From assembly GCF_004363955.1 (NCBI RefSeq), contig NZ_SNZR01000011.1, positions 248,001 to 312,000 on the forward strand: a stretch of DNA of 64,000 nt, in the 5' to 3' direction. How positions within the stretch are numbered: the first letter of the stretch is position 1; each line of letters starts with the position of its first letter. The stretch comes from Enterovirga rhinocerotis (GTDB lineage: Bacteria > Pseudomonadota > Alphaproteobacteria > Rhizobiales > Beijerinckiaceae). The position numbers were made by a program, and so were the translations under genes. The notes under the pieces are model-generated. The model saw only the letters and a list, made by a program, of their open reading frames with translations. It ran no database searches and was not told the origin of the DNA. Shown here in pieces: positions 55,326 to 63,607 of the stretch.

Positions 55326-55367
55326 TATGGGTTCCGGGCTCTTCGCTTCGCGAAGCCCCGGAATGAC
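55326..55367. repeat. 42-bp palindrome flanking the GIY-YIG gene (right copy)
   Basis: Read forward it starts TATGGGTTCCGGGCTC and ends CCCCGGAATGAC, the reverse complement of the left copy's ends. The middle is a TTCGC/GCGAA palindrome. Begins 16 bases upstream of the nuclease ATG. Confidence 0.9.
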
Positions 55368-55378
55368 AAGAGATCACC

Positions 55379-56590
55379 TCACAACCCCAGGATCGCCTTG
55401 GCGATGATCTGGCGCTGGATCTCGTTCGAGCCGCCATAGATCGAGACCTTGCGGTAGTTGAAGTAGCCGGGCGCCATCGGCGCGGCGTAGTCGGGGCCGA
55501 TCGGCGGCTCGTTCGGGAGGTCCGGAGCGTCGTCGTCCTCCTCCGGCACGTAGGGCAGGGCATAGGGGCCGACGACGTCCATCAGGAGCTCCGTCGTCAT
55601 CTGCTGCAGTTCCGAGCCCTTGATCTTGAGGACGGAGGTTGCGGGATCGGGCTTGCCCTTCTCGCGGTTCCGCTCGCCGGCGACGACGCGGAGCTGGGTC
55701 ATTTCGAGGGCCTTCAGCTCGATCTCGACCGCCGCCAGCTTCTCGCGGAAGCGCGGCGTCTCGATCAGCGGCACGTCGCCGACGCGTTCGAGCGAGGCGA
55801 GTTCGCGCACGCGGCGCAGGCGCTCCTTCGTCATGCCGACGCGGGCGATGTTCATGCGCTCGTTGCCGAGCAGGAACTTGGCGTAATCCCAGCCCTTGTT
55901 CTCCTGCCCTACGAGGTTGTCGACCGGCACCTTCACGTCGTCGAAGAAGACCTCGTTCACCTCGCGCCCGCCATCGATCGTCTGGATGGGGCGGAGCGTG
56001 ATGCCGGGCGTCGTCATGTCGATCAGGAGGAAGGAGATGCCCTCCTGCTTCTTCGCGGCCGGGTCCGTTCGGACGAGGCAGAAGATCCAGTCGGCATATT
56101 GGCCGAGCGTGGTCCAGGTCTTCTGGCCGTTGACGATGTAATGATCGCCCTCGCGCACGGCGCGCGTCTTGAGCGAGGCGAGGTCCGAGCCCGAGCCCGG
56201 CTCGGAGAAGCCCTGGCACCACCAATCGTCGAGATTGGCGATGCGCGGCAGGAAGCGCTTCTTCTGCTCGTCCGAGCCGAAGGTGTAGATGACCGGCGCG
56301 ACCATGTTCACGCCGAACGGCAGGGGCGGGGGCGCCGGATGGCTCTGCATCTCGGACAGGAAGATGTACTGCCGGACCGGATCCCAGCCCGTGCCGCCCC
56401 ATTCCTCGGGCCAGTGCGGCACCGCCCAGCCCTTCCGGTTGAGGGCCCGCGTCCAATCGACAAGCTCCTGCTTCGAGAAATGCTTCCCGGCGACGATCTT
56501 CCGACGAACCTCCTCGGGCAGGTTCTCGCGGAAGAAGGCGCGGATCTCCTCGCGGAAGGCATTCTCCTCGGGGGTGAAGCGCAGGTCCAT
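55379..56590 (-). CDS. pimC: Acyl-CoA dehydrogenase, PimC-like large subunit
   Basis: 403 aa. MDLRFTPEENAFREEIRAFF, WAVPHWPEEWGGTGWDPV, GFSEPGSGSDLASLKTRAV, and IYGGSNEIQRQIIAKAILG are typical of the large subunit of pimeloyl-CoA-type dehydrogenases. An acidic insertion (VPEEDDDAPDLPNE) sits near residue 355. AGGAGG before the ATG. Together with the small subunit and PimA-like ligase downstream of the divergent thiolase it recreates the pim set. Confidence 0.82.
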   Translation of the reverse strand: MDLRFTPEENAFREEIRAFFRENLPEEVRRKIVAGKHFSKQELVDWTRALNRKGWAVPHWPEEWGGTGWDPVRQYIFLSEMQSHPAPPPLPFGVNMVAPVIYTFGSDEQKKRFLPRIANLDDWWCQGFSEPGSGSDLASLKTRAVREGDHYIVNGQKTWTTLGQYADWIFCLVRTDPAAKKQEGISFLLIDMTTPGITLRPIQTIDGGREVNEVFFDDVKVPVDNLVGQENKGWDYAKFLLGNERMNIARVGMTKERLRRVRELASLERVGDVPLIETPRFREKLAAVEIELKALEMTQLRVVAGERNREKGKPDPATSVLKIKGSELQQMTTELLMDVVGPYALPYVPEEDDDAPDLPNEPPIGPDYAAPMAPGYFNYRKVSIYGGSNEIQRQIIAKAILGL

Positions 56591-56629
56591 CTTATCCTCC
56601 TGATCGTCTTTGCGAGGAGGCGCAGCCGA

Positions 56630-56672
56630 CGAAGCAACCCAGGGGCAGGCGCGCCGACCCTGGGTTGCTTCG
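56630..56672. repeat. Extragenic palindrome between pimA-like and pimC-like genes
   Basis: CGAAGCAACCCAGGG (56630-56644) and CCCTGGGTTGCTTCG (56658-56672) form a perfect 15-bp stem with a 13-base loop; TGCGAG and CTCGCA extend it weakly outside. A third family of repeat in this operon. Confidence 0.88.
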
Positions 56673-56695
56673 CTGCGCTCGCAATGACGCCGATC

Positions 56696-58381
56696 TCACG
56701 CCGCGCCCCTCCGGGCCGCGTCGCGGGCGGCCTTCTCGCGCTCCTCGGCCCGCAGCTCGAGCTTCGACAGCTTGCCGACGGGGGTGCGGGGGAGGGCGGG
56801 GCGGGTTTCGAGGGCGGCGGGCATTTCGTGGCGGCCGATCTTGTCCCCCAGGAAGGCCTGCAACGCCTCCAGCGTCAATGGAGGCGCGCCCTCGCGCAGC
56901 TTGACGAAGGCCTTGGCGGCCTCGCCGCGATAGCCGTCCGGGATGCCGACGACGAGGCATTCCTCGACCGCGGGATGCTGGTAGATCGCCTGCTCGATCA
57001 CCTGCGGATACACGTTGAACCCGCCCGAGATAATCATGTCCTTCTTCCGGTCCGTGATGAAGAAGAACCCGTCCTCGTCCATGTGGCCGATATCGCCGGC
57101 GAGGAACCAGCCGTCGACGAAGGCCGCGGCGGTCTCCTCCGGACGCTTCCAGTAGCCCTGGGTGACGTTGAGGCCGCGGATGCGCAATTCGCCGGTCTCG
57201 CCGATGCCGAGCACGCGGCGCGGATCGTCGAGGGCGCAGATGTCGATCTCGATGCCGGGAAGCGGCACGCCGATCGTGCCAGGCTTGCGCGCGCCCATGC
57301 CCATGCGGTTCGTGCCGGCGGGGGAGGTCTCGGTCATGCCCCAGCCGCCGATGAGGCGATGGCCCGTGAGACGCTCGAACCGGGTCTCGACCTCGACGGG
57401 GAGGGGGGCCCCTCCGGAGCCGGTATAGACGAGCGAGGAGAAATCGCGCGTCTCGATGCCCGGTGCCGAGGCGAGGGCGATCCACATCGTCGGCACCCCG
57501 GCGAAATGGGTGGCGCGGCCGATTTCGATGTCGTGCAGGGTCGTCTCGACGTCGAAGCGCTGGCGCAGCAGGATCTCGGCGCCGCGGTCGAGGCCCCGCA
57601 GGAGGATCGTCGTCAGCGCATAGATGTGGAAGAGCGGCAGGACGCAGATCATCCGGCATTCGTCCGCCGCATCCCCGCCCATGCCGCGGAACCACGTCTC
57701 GTACATGGAAATGGCGGCGGTGAGGTTGCCGTGGGTGAGGATGGCGCCCTTCGGCTTGCCGGTCGTGCCGCCCGTATATTGCAGGAGCGCGATGTCGTCG
57801 GGGCCGATCCGCGGCCATTCCGGCGGAGCGGACGCCTCGTCCGTCAGCGTCGACAGGCGGACGAAGCCCGGTCCTTCCTCGATCGCCGCGGCGGGCTGCG
57901 GTGCCGGGCCGAAGGCCGCGTCCTCGCCGACGATCACGAGATCGAGGTGGCCGGCATCGAGAAGGGCGCGGGCCCTGTCCGCCATGCCTCCGACATTCGT
58001 CGTCACGAGCGTGCGCGCGCCGGAATCGGCGAGCTTGTGGACGAGTTCCTGCTCGGCATCGAGGGGCGAGAGATGGACCATCCGCAGCCCCGCCTTGGCG
58101 CCGCCGAGGAAGGCGAAGGGATGATAGGGTGTGTTCGGCAGGTAGAGTGCCAGGGGCTCGCCGGGCCTCAGCCCTTGCGCGATCAGGGCGGCGGCGACGC
58201 GTTCTGCCGCATGCTCCAGTTCGGCATAGGTGATCTTGCGGCCCCGGAAGTCGAGCGCCGGGCGCGGTCCGAACCGGCGGGCGGCCTTCGCGAGCAGGTC
58301 GGGGACGGTCGAGCGCACGATCGGCGCGTCCCAGGCGAGCCCAGGCGGATAGGACGTCTCCCAGGCGAAGGGGCGCCCCAT
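56696..58381 (-). CDS. pimA: Dicarboxylate/long-chain acyl-CoA ligase, PimA-like
   Basis: 561 aa AMP-forming ligase that activates a (di)carboxylic acid to its CoA thioester. Motifs: YTGGTTGKPKGAILTH (P-loop), GGWGMTETSPAG, GDIGHMDEDGFFFITDRKKD and the Lys motif PRTPVGKLSK. The start GRPFAWETSYPPGLAWDAP matches the PimA-type N-terminus. Start at 58381 chosen because upstream residues are unlike the family. Divergent from the thiolase gene; first of a leftward set of acyl-CoA genes. General FadD-type activity is the alternative. Confidence 0.8.
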   Translation of the reverse strand: MGRPFAWETSYPPGLAWDAPIVRSTVPDLLAKAARRFGPRPALDFRGRKITYAELEHAAERVAAALIAQGLRPGEPLALYLPNTPYHPFAFLGGAKAGLRMVHLSPLDAEQELVHKLADSGARTLVTTNVGGMADRARALLDAGHLDLVIVGEDAAFGPAPQPAAAIEEGPGFVRLSTLTDEASAPPEWPRIGPDDIALLQYTGGTTGKPKGAILTHGNLTAAISMYETWFRGMGGDAADECRMICVLPLFHIYALTTILLRGLDRGAEILLRQRFDVETTLHDIEIGRATHFAGVPTMWIALASAPGIETRDFSSLVYTGSGGAPLPVEVETRFERLTGHRLIGGWGMTETSPAGTNRMGMGARKPGTIGVPLPGIEIDICALDDPRRVLGIGETGELRIRGLNVTQGYWKRPEETAAAFVDGWFLAGDIGHMDEDGFFFITDRKKDMIISGGFNVYPQVIEQAIYQHPAVEECLVVGIPDGYRGEAAKAFVKLREGAPPLTLEALQAFLGDKIGRHEMPAALETRPALPRTPVGKLSKLELRAEEREKAARDAARRGAA

Positions 58382-58597
58382 CAGAGGCCGGCCTCCCGAT
58401 GCAGCGCCATCGCCGCCATGCCGCTTCCTCGTTGCTCCGGATCGCTCTGCGGCGACCCTCCCCGGCATCTCGGACTCCCGCGCGGCGCCTGTCAACCGAG
58501 CCGTTGGGCGGGGTTGATTGTCCGCCTTCGATGACGTCGGCTAGCATGGACGCGCGCCGGATCTGCAAAACGCGGCGGCCGTCATCGGGAGGGTTCC

Positions 58598-59800
58598 TTG
58601 CGCGAAGCCGTCATCGTCTCGACCGCCCGTACGCCGATCGGCAAGGCCTATCGCGGCGCCTTCAACGACACCCAGGCCCAGGCGCTCGGCGCCCATGCCG
58701 TCTCCCATGCGGTGGCGCGCGCGGGGATCGACCCGGCCGAGATCGGCGACGTGATCATGGGCGCCGCGCTGCAGCAGGGTTCGACCGGCTACAATGTCGG
58801 CCGGCAGGTCGCCTTGCGGGCCGGGTTGCCGGACACCGTCTCGGGCATGAGCCTCGACCGCCAATGCGCCTCGGGGCTCATGGCGATCGCGACCGCCGCC
58901 AAGGAGATCCTCCATGACGGCATCGAGATCGCCGTCGGCGGCGGGCTCGAATCGATCTCGCTCGTCCAGAACGAGCATCGCAACGGCTTCCGTGCCCAGG
59001 ATCCCTGGTTCGTGGACCACGTGCCGGCCATGTACATGTCGATGCTCGAGACGGCCGAGACGGTCGCGGAGCGCTACGGCATCTCGCGCGAGCGCCAGGA
59101 CGAATACGCGCTCCAGTCCCAGCGGCGAACCGCCGAGGCGCAGGCGGCGGGACGGCTCGCGGACGAGATCGTGCCGATGACGACCACCATGGCCGTGCAG
59201 GACAAGCAGACGGGCGAGGTCACGAAGCGCGAGATCACCATCGCGATGGACGAGGGCAACCGGCCCCAGACGCGGCTCGAGGATCTCCAGAAGCTCCAAC
59301 CGGTCTTCAAGGACGGGATGCGCATCAAGCAGGGCGGCTTCATCACGGCCGGCAATGCCTCGCAGCTCTCGGACGGCGCCTCGGCCTCGGTGCTGATGGA
59401 GGCGAAGGAGGCCGAGCGGCGCGGCCTCGCCCCGCTCGGCGCCTATCGCGGCATGGCCGTCGCGGGGTGCGATCCGGACGAGATGGGCATCGGTCCCGTC
59501 TTCGCGGTGCCGAAGCTGCTCAAGCAGCACGGCCTGACCGTCGACGACATCGGCATCTGGGAGCTGAACGAGGCCTTCGCCGTCCAGGTCCTCTATTGCC
59601 GCGACAGGCTCGGCATCCCGGACGATCGGCTCAACGTCTCGGGCGGCGCGATCTCGATCGGCCATCCCTACGGCATGTCGGGCGCACGCATGACCGGCCA
59701 TGTCCTGATCGAGGGCAAGCGCCGGGGGGCGAAGTACGGCATCGTCACGATGTGCGTCGGCGGCGGCATGGGCGCGGCCGGCCTGTTCGAGATCTACTGA
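58598..59800 (+). CDS. Acetyl-CoA acyltransferase (thiolase), PimB-like
   Basis: 400 aa thiolase with TTG start supported by GGGAGGG five bases upstream. Catalytic Cys90 ([10 protein letters not shown]), His356 ([16 protein letters not shown]) and Cys386 ([11 protein letters not shown]). Cleaves the 3-ketoacyl-CoA at the end of each beta-oxidation round. Divergent from the PimA-like ligase, sharing a 216-bp promoter region. Biosynthetic acetoacetyl-CoA thiolase is less likely by length and context. Confidence 0.9.
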   Translation: MREAVIVSTARTPIGKAYRGAFNDTQAQALGAHAVSHAVARAGIDPAEIGDVIMGAALQQGSTGYNVGRQVALRAGLPDTVSGMSLDRQCASGLMAIATAAKEILHDGIEIAVGGGLESISLVQNEHRNGFRAQDPWFVDHVPAMYMSMLETAETVAERYGISRERQDEYALQSQRRTAEAQAAGRLADEIVPMTTTMAVQDKQTGEVTKREITIAMDEGNRPQTRLEDLQKLQPVFKDGMRIKQGGFITAGNASQLSDGASASVLMEAKEAERRGLAPLGAYRGMAVAGCDPDEMGIGPVFAVPKLLKQHGLTVDDIGIWELNEAFAVQVLYCRDRLGIPDDRLNVSGGAISIGHPYGMSGARMTGHVLIEGKRRGAKYGIVTMCVGGGMGAAGLFEIY

Positions 59801-59947
59801 AGCACGCTGCGGGACAGCCGAACCCGGTTTCCCGACGCGGGCCGCAATTCGCCGACGGCAGGTTGACGCGCGGCTCCGATCGCCGCCTTATGGTCCGGAG
59901 GAAACGCAGAACGACGCCCGAAGGGCGCGCTGGGTGGGCTTGCCGTC

Positions 59948-61105
59948 ATGAAGATCGTCTCCGTCGAGAGCCGGATCGTCTCGCTGCCGTTCGACATGGG
60001 CGGGCCACCGGCGGCCTTCGCGGGCAAGCCCTGGACGCATCTCGACATCCTCCTCGTCCGGGTCGAGACCGACGAGGGGCTGGTCGGCTGGGGCGAGGCC
60101 TTCGGCCATGCCGGCATCCATGCGACGCGCGCGGCGCTCGATACGATCGTCGCGCCGCTGGTGATCGGCCGCTCTTCCGGCGACATCGCCGAGCTCAACC
60201 GCAGCATCCTGCACGCCGTGCACCTGCTCGGCCGGAACGGCCCCTTCGTCTACGCCTTCGCCGGCATCGAGATCGCGCTCTGGGACCTCGCCGGCAAGCG
60301 CGCGAACCTGCCTGTCGCGCGGCTGCTCGGCGGCGGCAGCCGGACCGAGATGGACGCCTATGCGAGCCTCCTCGCCTATAACGATCCGTCGCTCGTCGAG
60401 AAGAACACGAAGGCGGCCTGCAAGGCCGGCTACCGCTACATCAAGCTGCACGAGGTGACGCGCGAGACCGTGGCCGCGGGCGCGAAGGCGGCGGCCAAGG
60501 CCGGAGCGAAGCTCATGGTCGACGTGAACTGCCTCTGGAGCGTGCCCGCCGCGCTCGAGATGGCGGACGCCTTCCGCCCGCACGACCTCTTCTGGTTCGA
60601 GGAGCCGGTCTGGCCGCCGGAGGACGCGCAGGGCCTCGCTCGGGTCCGGGCGTGCGGCATCCCGATCGCGGCCGGCGAGAACACGGCCGGCCTGCACGGC
60701 TTCAAGGCGCTCGTCGAGGCGGGCGCGATCGATATCGCCCAGCCGAGCGTCACCAAGATCGGCGGCATCACCGAGATGCTGCGCGTCTTCGCCTATTGCA
60801 CGGCGCACGGCGTCACCGTGACCCCGCATTGTCCGTATTTCGGGCCCGGCTTCATCGCGTCCCTGCACATCATCTCCGCCCTTGCCGAGCGGCCGCTGGT
60901 CGAGGTGCTGTGGCTCGAGATGGAGGCCAATCCCTTCGATCCCTGGGTGAAGCCGGTCGACGGCCGCGTGAAGCTGCCGCCCGGCCCCGGCCTCGGCTGC
61001 GATCCCGATCCCGCGATCGTCGAGCGCTATACCGCCGGGGAGGTGGTGCGGACGGGCGGCGCGGTGCCGATGAAGGCCCGCGGGCGCGGAAAGACGGCGC
61101 CATGA
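59948..61105 (+). CDS. Mandelate racemase/muconate-lactonizing family enzyme 1
   Basis: 385 aa enolase-superfamily enzyme. Catalytic set: Lys166-x-His168 (IKLHE), metal ligands Asp192 (VDVNC, Asn194), Glu218/219 (FEEP) and Glu244 (AGENT), and His294 (TPHCP) on the last strands. KxH plus a late His fits acid-sugar dehydratases or racemases. The second such gene overlaps it by four bases, and a HAAT importer follows, so the likely substrate is an imported hydroxy acid. Exact reaction not readable. Confidence 0.85.
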   Translation: MKIVSVESRIVSLPFDMGGPPAAFAGKPWTHLDILLVRVETDEGLVGWGEAFGHAGIHATRAALDTIVAPLVIGRSSGDIAELNRSILHAVHLLGRNGPFVYAFAGIEIALWDLAGKRANLPVARLLGGGSRTEMDAYASLLAYNDPSLVEKNTKAACKAGYRYIKLHEVTRETVAAGAKAAAKAGAKLMVDVNCLWSVPAALEMADAFRPHDLFWFEEPVWPPEDAQGLARVRACGIPIAAGENTAGLHGFKALVEAGAIDIAQPSVTKIGGITEMLRVFAYCTAHGVTVTPHCPYFGPGFIASLHIISALAERPLVEVLWLEMEANPFDPWVKPVDGRVKLPPGPGLGCDPDPAIVERYTAGEVVRTGGAVPMKARGRGKTAP

Positions 61106-62190
61106 AGGTCGAGGCGGTCGAAACCCGCACGGTCGTCCTGCGGCCGGACAAGCCGATCGGATCGGCGCTCGGCCAGTTGCACGCCTTCGGCTGCATCCTC
61201 GTCACGGTGCGGGCGGGCGGGATTTCGGGCGAGAACATCATCTTCACCCTCAACAACCGGCGCACGGCCGTCCTTCGCACCATGATCGAGGAGATGGCCG
61301 ACCTCGTGATCGGCCGCGACGCGGGCCATATCGCCGGCTTCTGGGCGCGCGCCTGGCGCGACATCAATTTCCTCGGCCACAAGGGCGTGCCGGTGGTCGG
61401 CATCTCCGCGCTCGACGGCGCGCTCTGGGACGTCTTCGGCAAGGCGAGCGGCCAGCCGCTCTACCGCCTCCTCGGCGGCGCCAGCGATCGCGTGCCGGCC
61501 TATCACAGCGGCGGGCTCTGGCTCGACCGGACGACCGACCAACTCTGCGCCGAGGCTCTGCGCTTCAAGGAGCAGGGTTTTGGGGCCATGAAGATGCGGC
61601 TCGGCCTGGGCTACGAGACCGATCTCGCCCGCGTCCGCGCCGTCCGCGAGGCCATCGGCCCCGACGTCAAGCTGATGGCCGATGCGAACCAGGGCATGAC
61701 GGAGGCCTCCGCCATCCGGCTCGGGCGGGGGCTCGAGGAATTCGGCCTCACCTGGTTCGAGGAACCGCTGCCGGCCTGGGACCTCGACGGCCTCGCCCGT
61801 GTCGCGGCGGCGCTCGACACCCCCATCGCCAGCGGCGAGACCGATTATTCGCGCTACGCCTTCCGGCGGATGCTGGAGCTTCGCTCGGCGGATGTGCTGA
61901 TGCCCGATCTCCAGCGCGTCGGCGGCGTGACGGAGTTCATGCGCGTCTCGCATATGGCCGAGGCCTTCGACATCCCGGTATCCAGCCACCTCTTTCCCGA
62001 GCAGAGCCTCGCGGTGCTGGGCGCGCTCTCGAACGCGATGTTCCTCGAATACATGCCCTGGTTCTCGGAGCTGTACCGCGAGAACCTCGAATTCGAGGGC
62101 GGCGATGCGCTCGTGCCGGAGCGGCCGGGCTTCGGCTTCACCTTCGACGAGGACCGCATCCGCCATCTCGAGCGGCAGGACGGGGCGTGA
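61102..62190 (+). CDS. Mandelate racemase/muconate-lactonizing family enzyme 2
   Basis: 362 aa, ATG 61102 overlapping the stop of enzyme 1 (ATGA). Catalytic set: Lys164-x-Arg166 (MKMRLG), Asp194 (DANQG, Asn196), Glu220/221 (FEEP), Glu246 (SGE) and His296 (SSHLFPE). It differs from enzyme 1 in the second base residue (Arg for His), so the two probably act on different stereoisomers or successive substrates. No export signal. Confidence 0.88.
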   Translation: MKVEAVETRTVVLRPDKPIGSALGQLHAFGCILVTVRAGGISGENIIFTLNNRRTAVLRTMIEEMADLVIGRDAGHIAGFWARAWRDINFLGHKGVPVVGISALDGALWDVFGKASGQPLYRLLGGASDRVPAYHSGGLWLDRTTDQLCAEALRFKEQGFGAMKMRLGLGYETDLARVRAVREAIGPDVKLMADANQGMTEASAIRLGRGLEEFGLTWFEEPLPAWDLDGLARVAAALDTPIASGETDYSRYAFRRMLELRSADVLMPDLQRVGGVTEFMRVSHMAEAFDIPVSSHLFPEQSLAVLGALSNAMFLEYMPWFSELYRENLEFEGGDALVPERPGFGFTFDEDRIRHLERQDGA

Positions 62191-62211
62191 TGAGAGGGCT
62201 GGACACCTCAA

Positions 62212-62249
62212 CCTCCCCTGGAGGGGGAGGGTCGCCGGCGAAGCCGGCG
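62212..62249. repeat. Extragenic palindrome, CCTCCCC family plus CGCCGGC stem
   Basis: CCTCCCC (62212-62218) with GGGGAGG (62224-62230), then CGCCGGC-GAA-GCCGGCG (62233-62249). Same first core as 25785-25807. In the 202-bp gap before the HAAT binding protein. Confidence 0.75.
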
Positions 62250-62392
62250 GGGTGGGGTGAAACCGACCTCTCCCCGACGTCAGCGTCTCCGATGCGGCGC
62301 CTTTCGCCATCCGGTTTCGGAGGCGACATGCGGTTGTAGAACGATGTGACACCGACGGGCCATCAAGGCCTGCGGCAAGGGAGGACACAGGC

Positions 62393-63586
62393 ATGGAGAC
62401 GAATCGTCGATCCGTTGTGCTGGGCGGCGCGGGTGTCTTGGGCGCGGCCGCTCTCGGCTTCCCGAAGCCCGCCATCGCTCAGAGCGAGCCTCTCCGCGTC
62501 GGCTGGCTCGCGGCCATGACGGGGCCGAGTTCGGCCCCGGCGGTCGGGTTCAACCGCGGCGTCGTCGTCGCCGCAGAGTTGCTGAACGCCGCCGGCGGCG
62601 TGAAGGGCCGCAAGGTCGAGATCATCACCCGCGACACGCAGGGCGACCCGACCAAGGCCGTGAACGCGACCCAGGAGATGATCAGTCAGGCCAAGGTCCA
62701 CGCGATCTGGGGGCCGACCAATTCGGGCGAGTCGCTGGCGGTGACGCCGATCATGGCGCGGCAGAAGATTCCGAACATCCACCCCTGCGTGGTCAACAGC
62801 CTGATCGACACGAAGAAATACCCCAACGCCTTCCGCATCTCGCCCTCGAACGTGCAGTGGGACGACGCCGTGCGCTCCTATTGCCTGAAGCAGGTCGGGG
62901 CGAAGAAGGTGGCCGTGATCGGCGACACGACGGGCTACGGCGTGTCGGCGGCCAAGGATTCCTCGGCCGGCTTCAAGAAGGACGGCGCGCAGGTCGTCTA
63001 CGAGGCCAATATCGACGCGACCCAGCCCGACATGACGCCCGACCTCCTGCGCGCCCGGCAGGCCGGTGCGGAGGCGATCGTCGTCTGGAGCGTCTCGACC
63101 GGGATGGATGCGCGGCTGTTCAACACCCGCGCCCGGATGGGATGGGACGTCCCCTTCGTCGGGCATCCCTCGATGGCCTCGGGCGAGATCGCGGGTCTCC
63201 TCGAGAAGCCGGCGAATTGGGAGAAGGTCTACGCCATCGGCTACCGGAGCTGCTCCTACGACGATGCCGGCAGGCTGCCGCCGCGCAGCGATGCGTTCGT
63301 CAAGCAGCTCAAGGGCAAGGTCGAGCTCAACGACACCCTGCTCTGGTGGGTCGCGGCCGGGTTCGACGCCATCAACCTGATCGCCAAGGCAGTCGCCGAG
63401 ACGGGATCCTCCAGCCGGGAGGACATCATCAAGTACTGGAACACGGTGTCGAAATATCCGGGCGTGTATGGGGAATACACCTATACGCCCGAGAACCACG
63501 ACGGCTATCCGCCGGGCGACGTCGTCATGTCGGCCGCCAATAGCGGCAAGGACGGCACCTTCAAGCTCGCGCCCGGATATTCCTGA
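62393..63586 (+). CDS. HAAT-family (Leu/Ile/Val-type) ABC transporter substrate-binding protein
   Basis: 397 aa periplasmic binding protein. METNRRSVVLGGAGVLG is a Tat-type signal (NRRSVVLG), cut near AIAQS. Mature part: VGWLAAMTGPSSAPAVGFNR, AAELLNAAGGVKGRKVEII, IWGPTNSGESLAVTPI, VAVIGDTTGYG. This is the branched-chain amino acid/amide family. Starts a HAAT operon whose permease follows after 21 bp. Substrate probably linked to the enolase-type enzymes upstream. Confidence 0.9.
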   Translation: METNRRSVVLGGAGVLGAAALGFPKPAIAQSEPLRVGWLAAMTGPSSAPAVGFNRGVVVAAELLNAAGGVKGRKVEIITRDTQGDPTKAVNATQEMISQAKVHAIWGPTNSGESLAVTPIMARQKIPNIHPCVVNSLIDTKKYPNAFRISPSNVQWDDAVRSYCLKQVGAKKVAVIGDTTGYGVSAAKDSSAGFKKDGAQVVYEANIDATQPDMTPDLLRARQAGAEAIVVWSVSTGMDARLFNTRARMGWDVPFVGHPSMASGEIAGLLEKPANWEKVYAIGYRSCSYDDAGRLPPRSDAFVKQLKGKVELNDTLLWWVAAGFDAINLIAKAVAETGSSSREDIIKYWNTVSKYPGVYGEYTYTPENHDGYPPGDVVMSAANSGKDGTFKLAPGYS

Positions 63587-63607
63587 GCCGAAACCGGGGG
63601 CGGGGCC

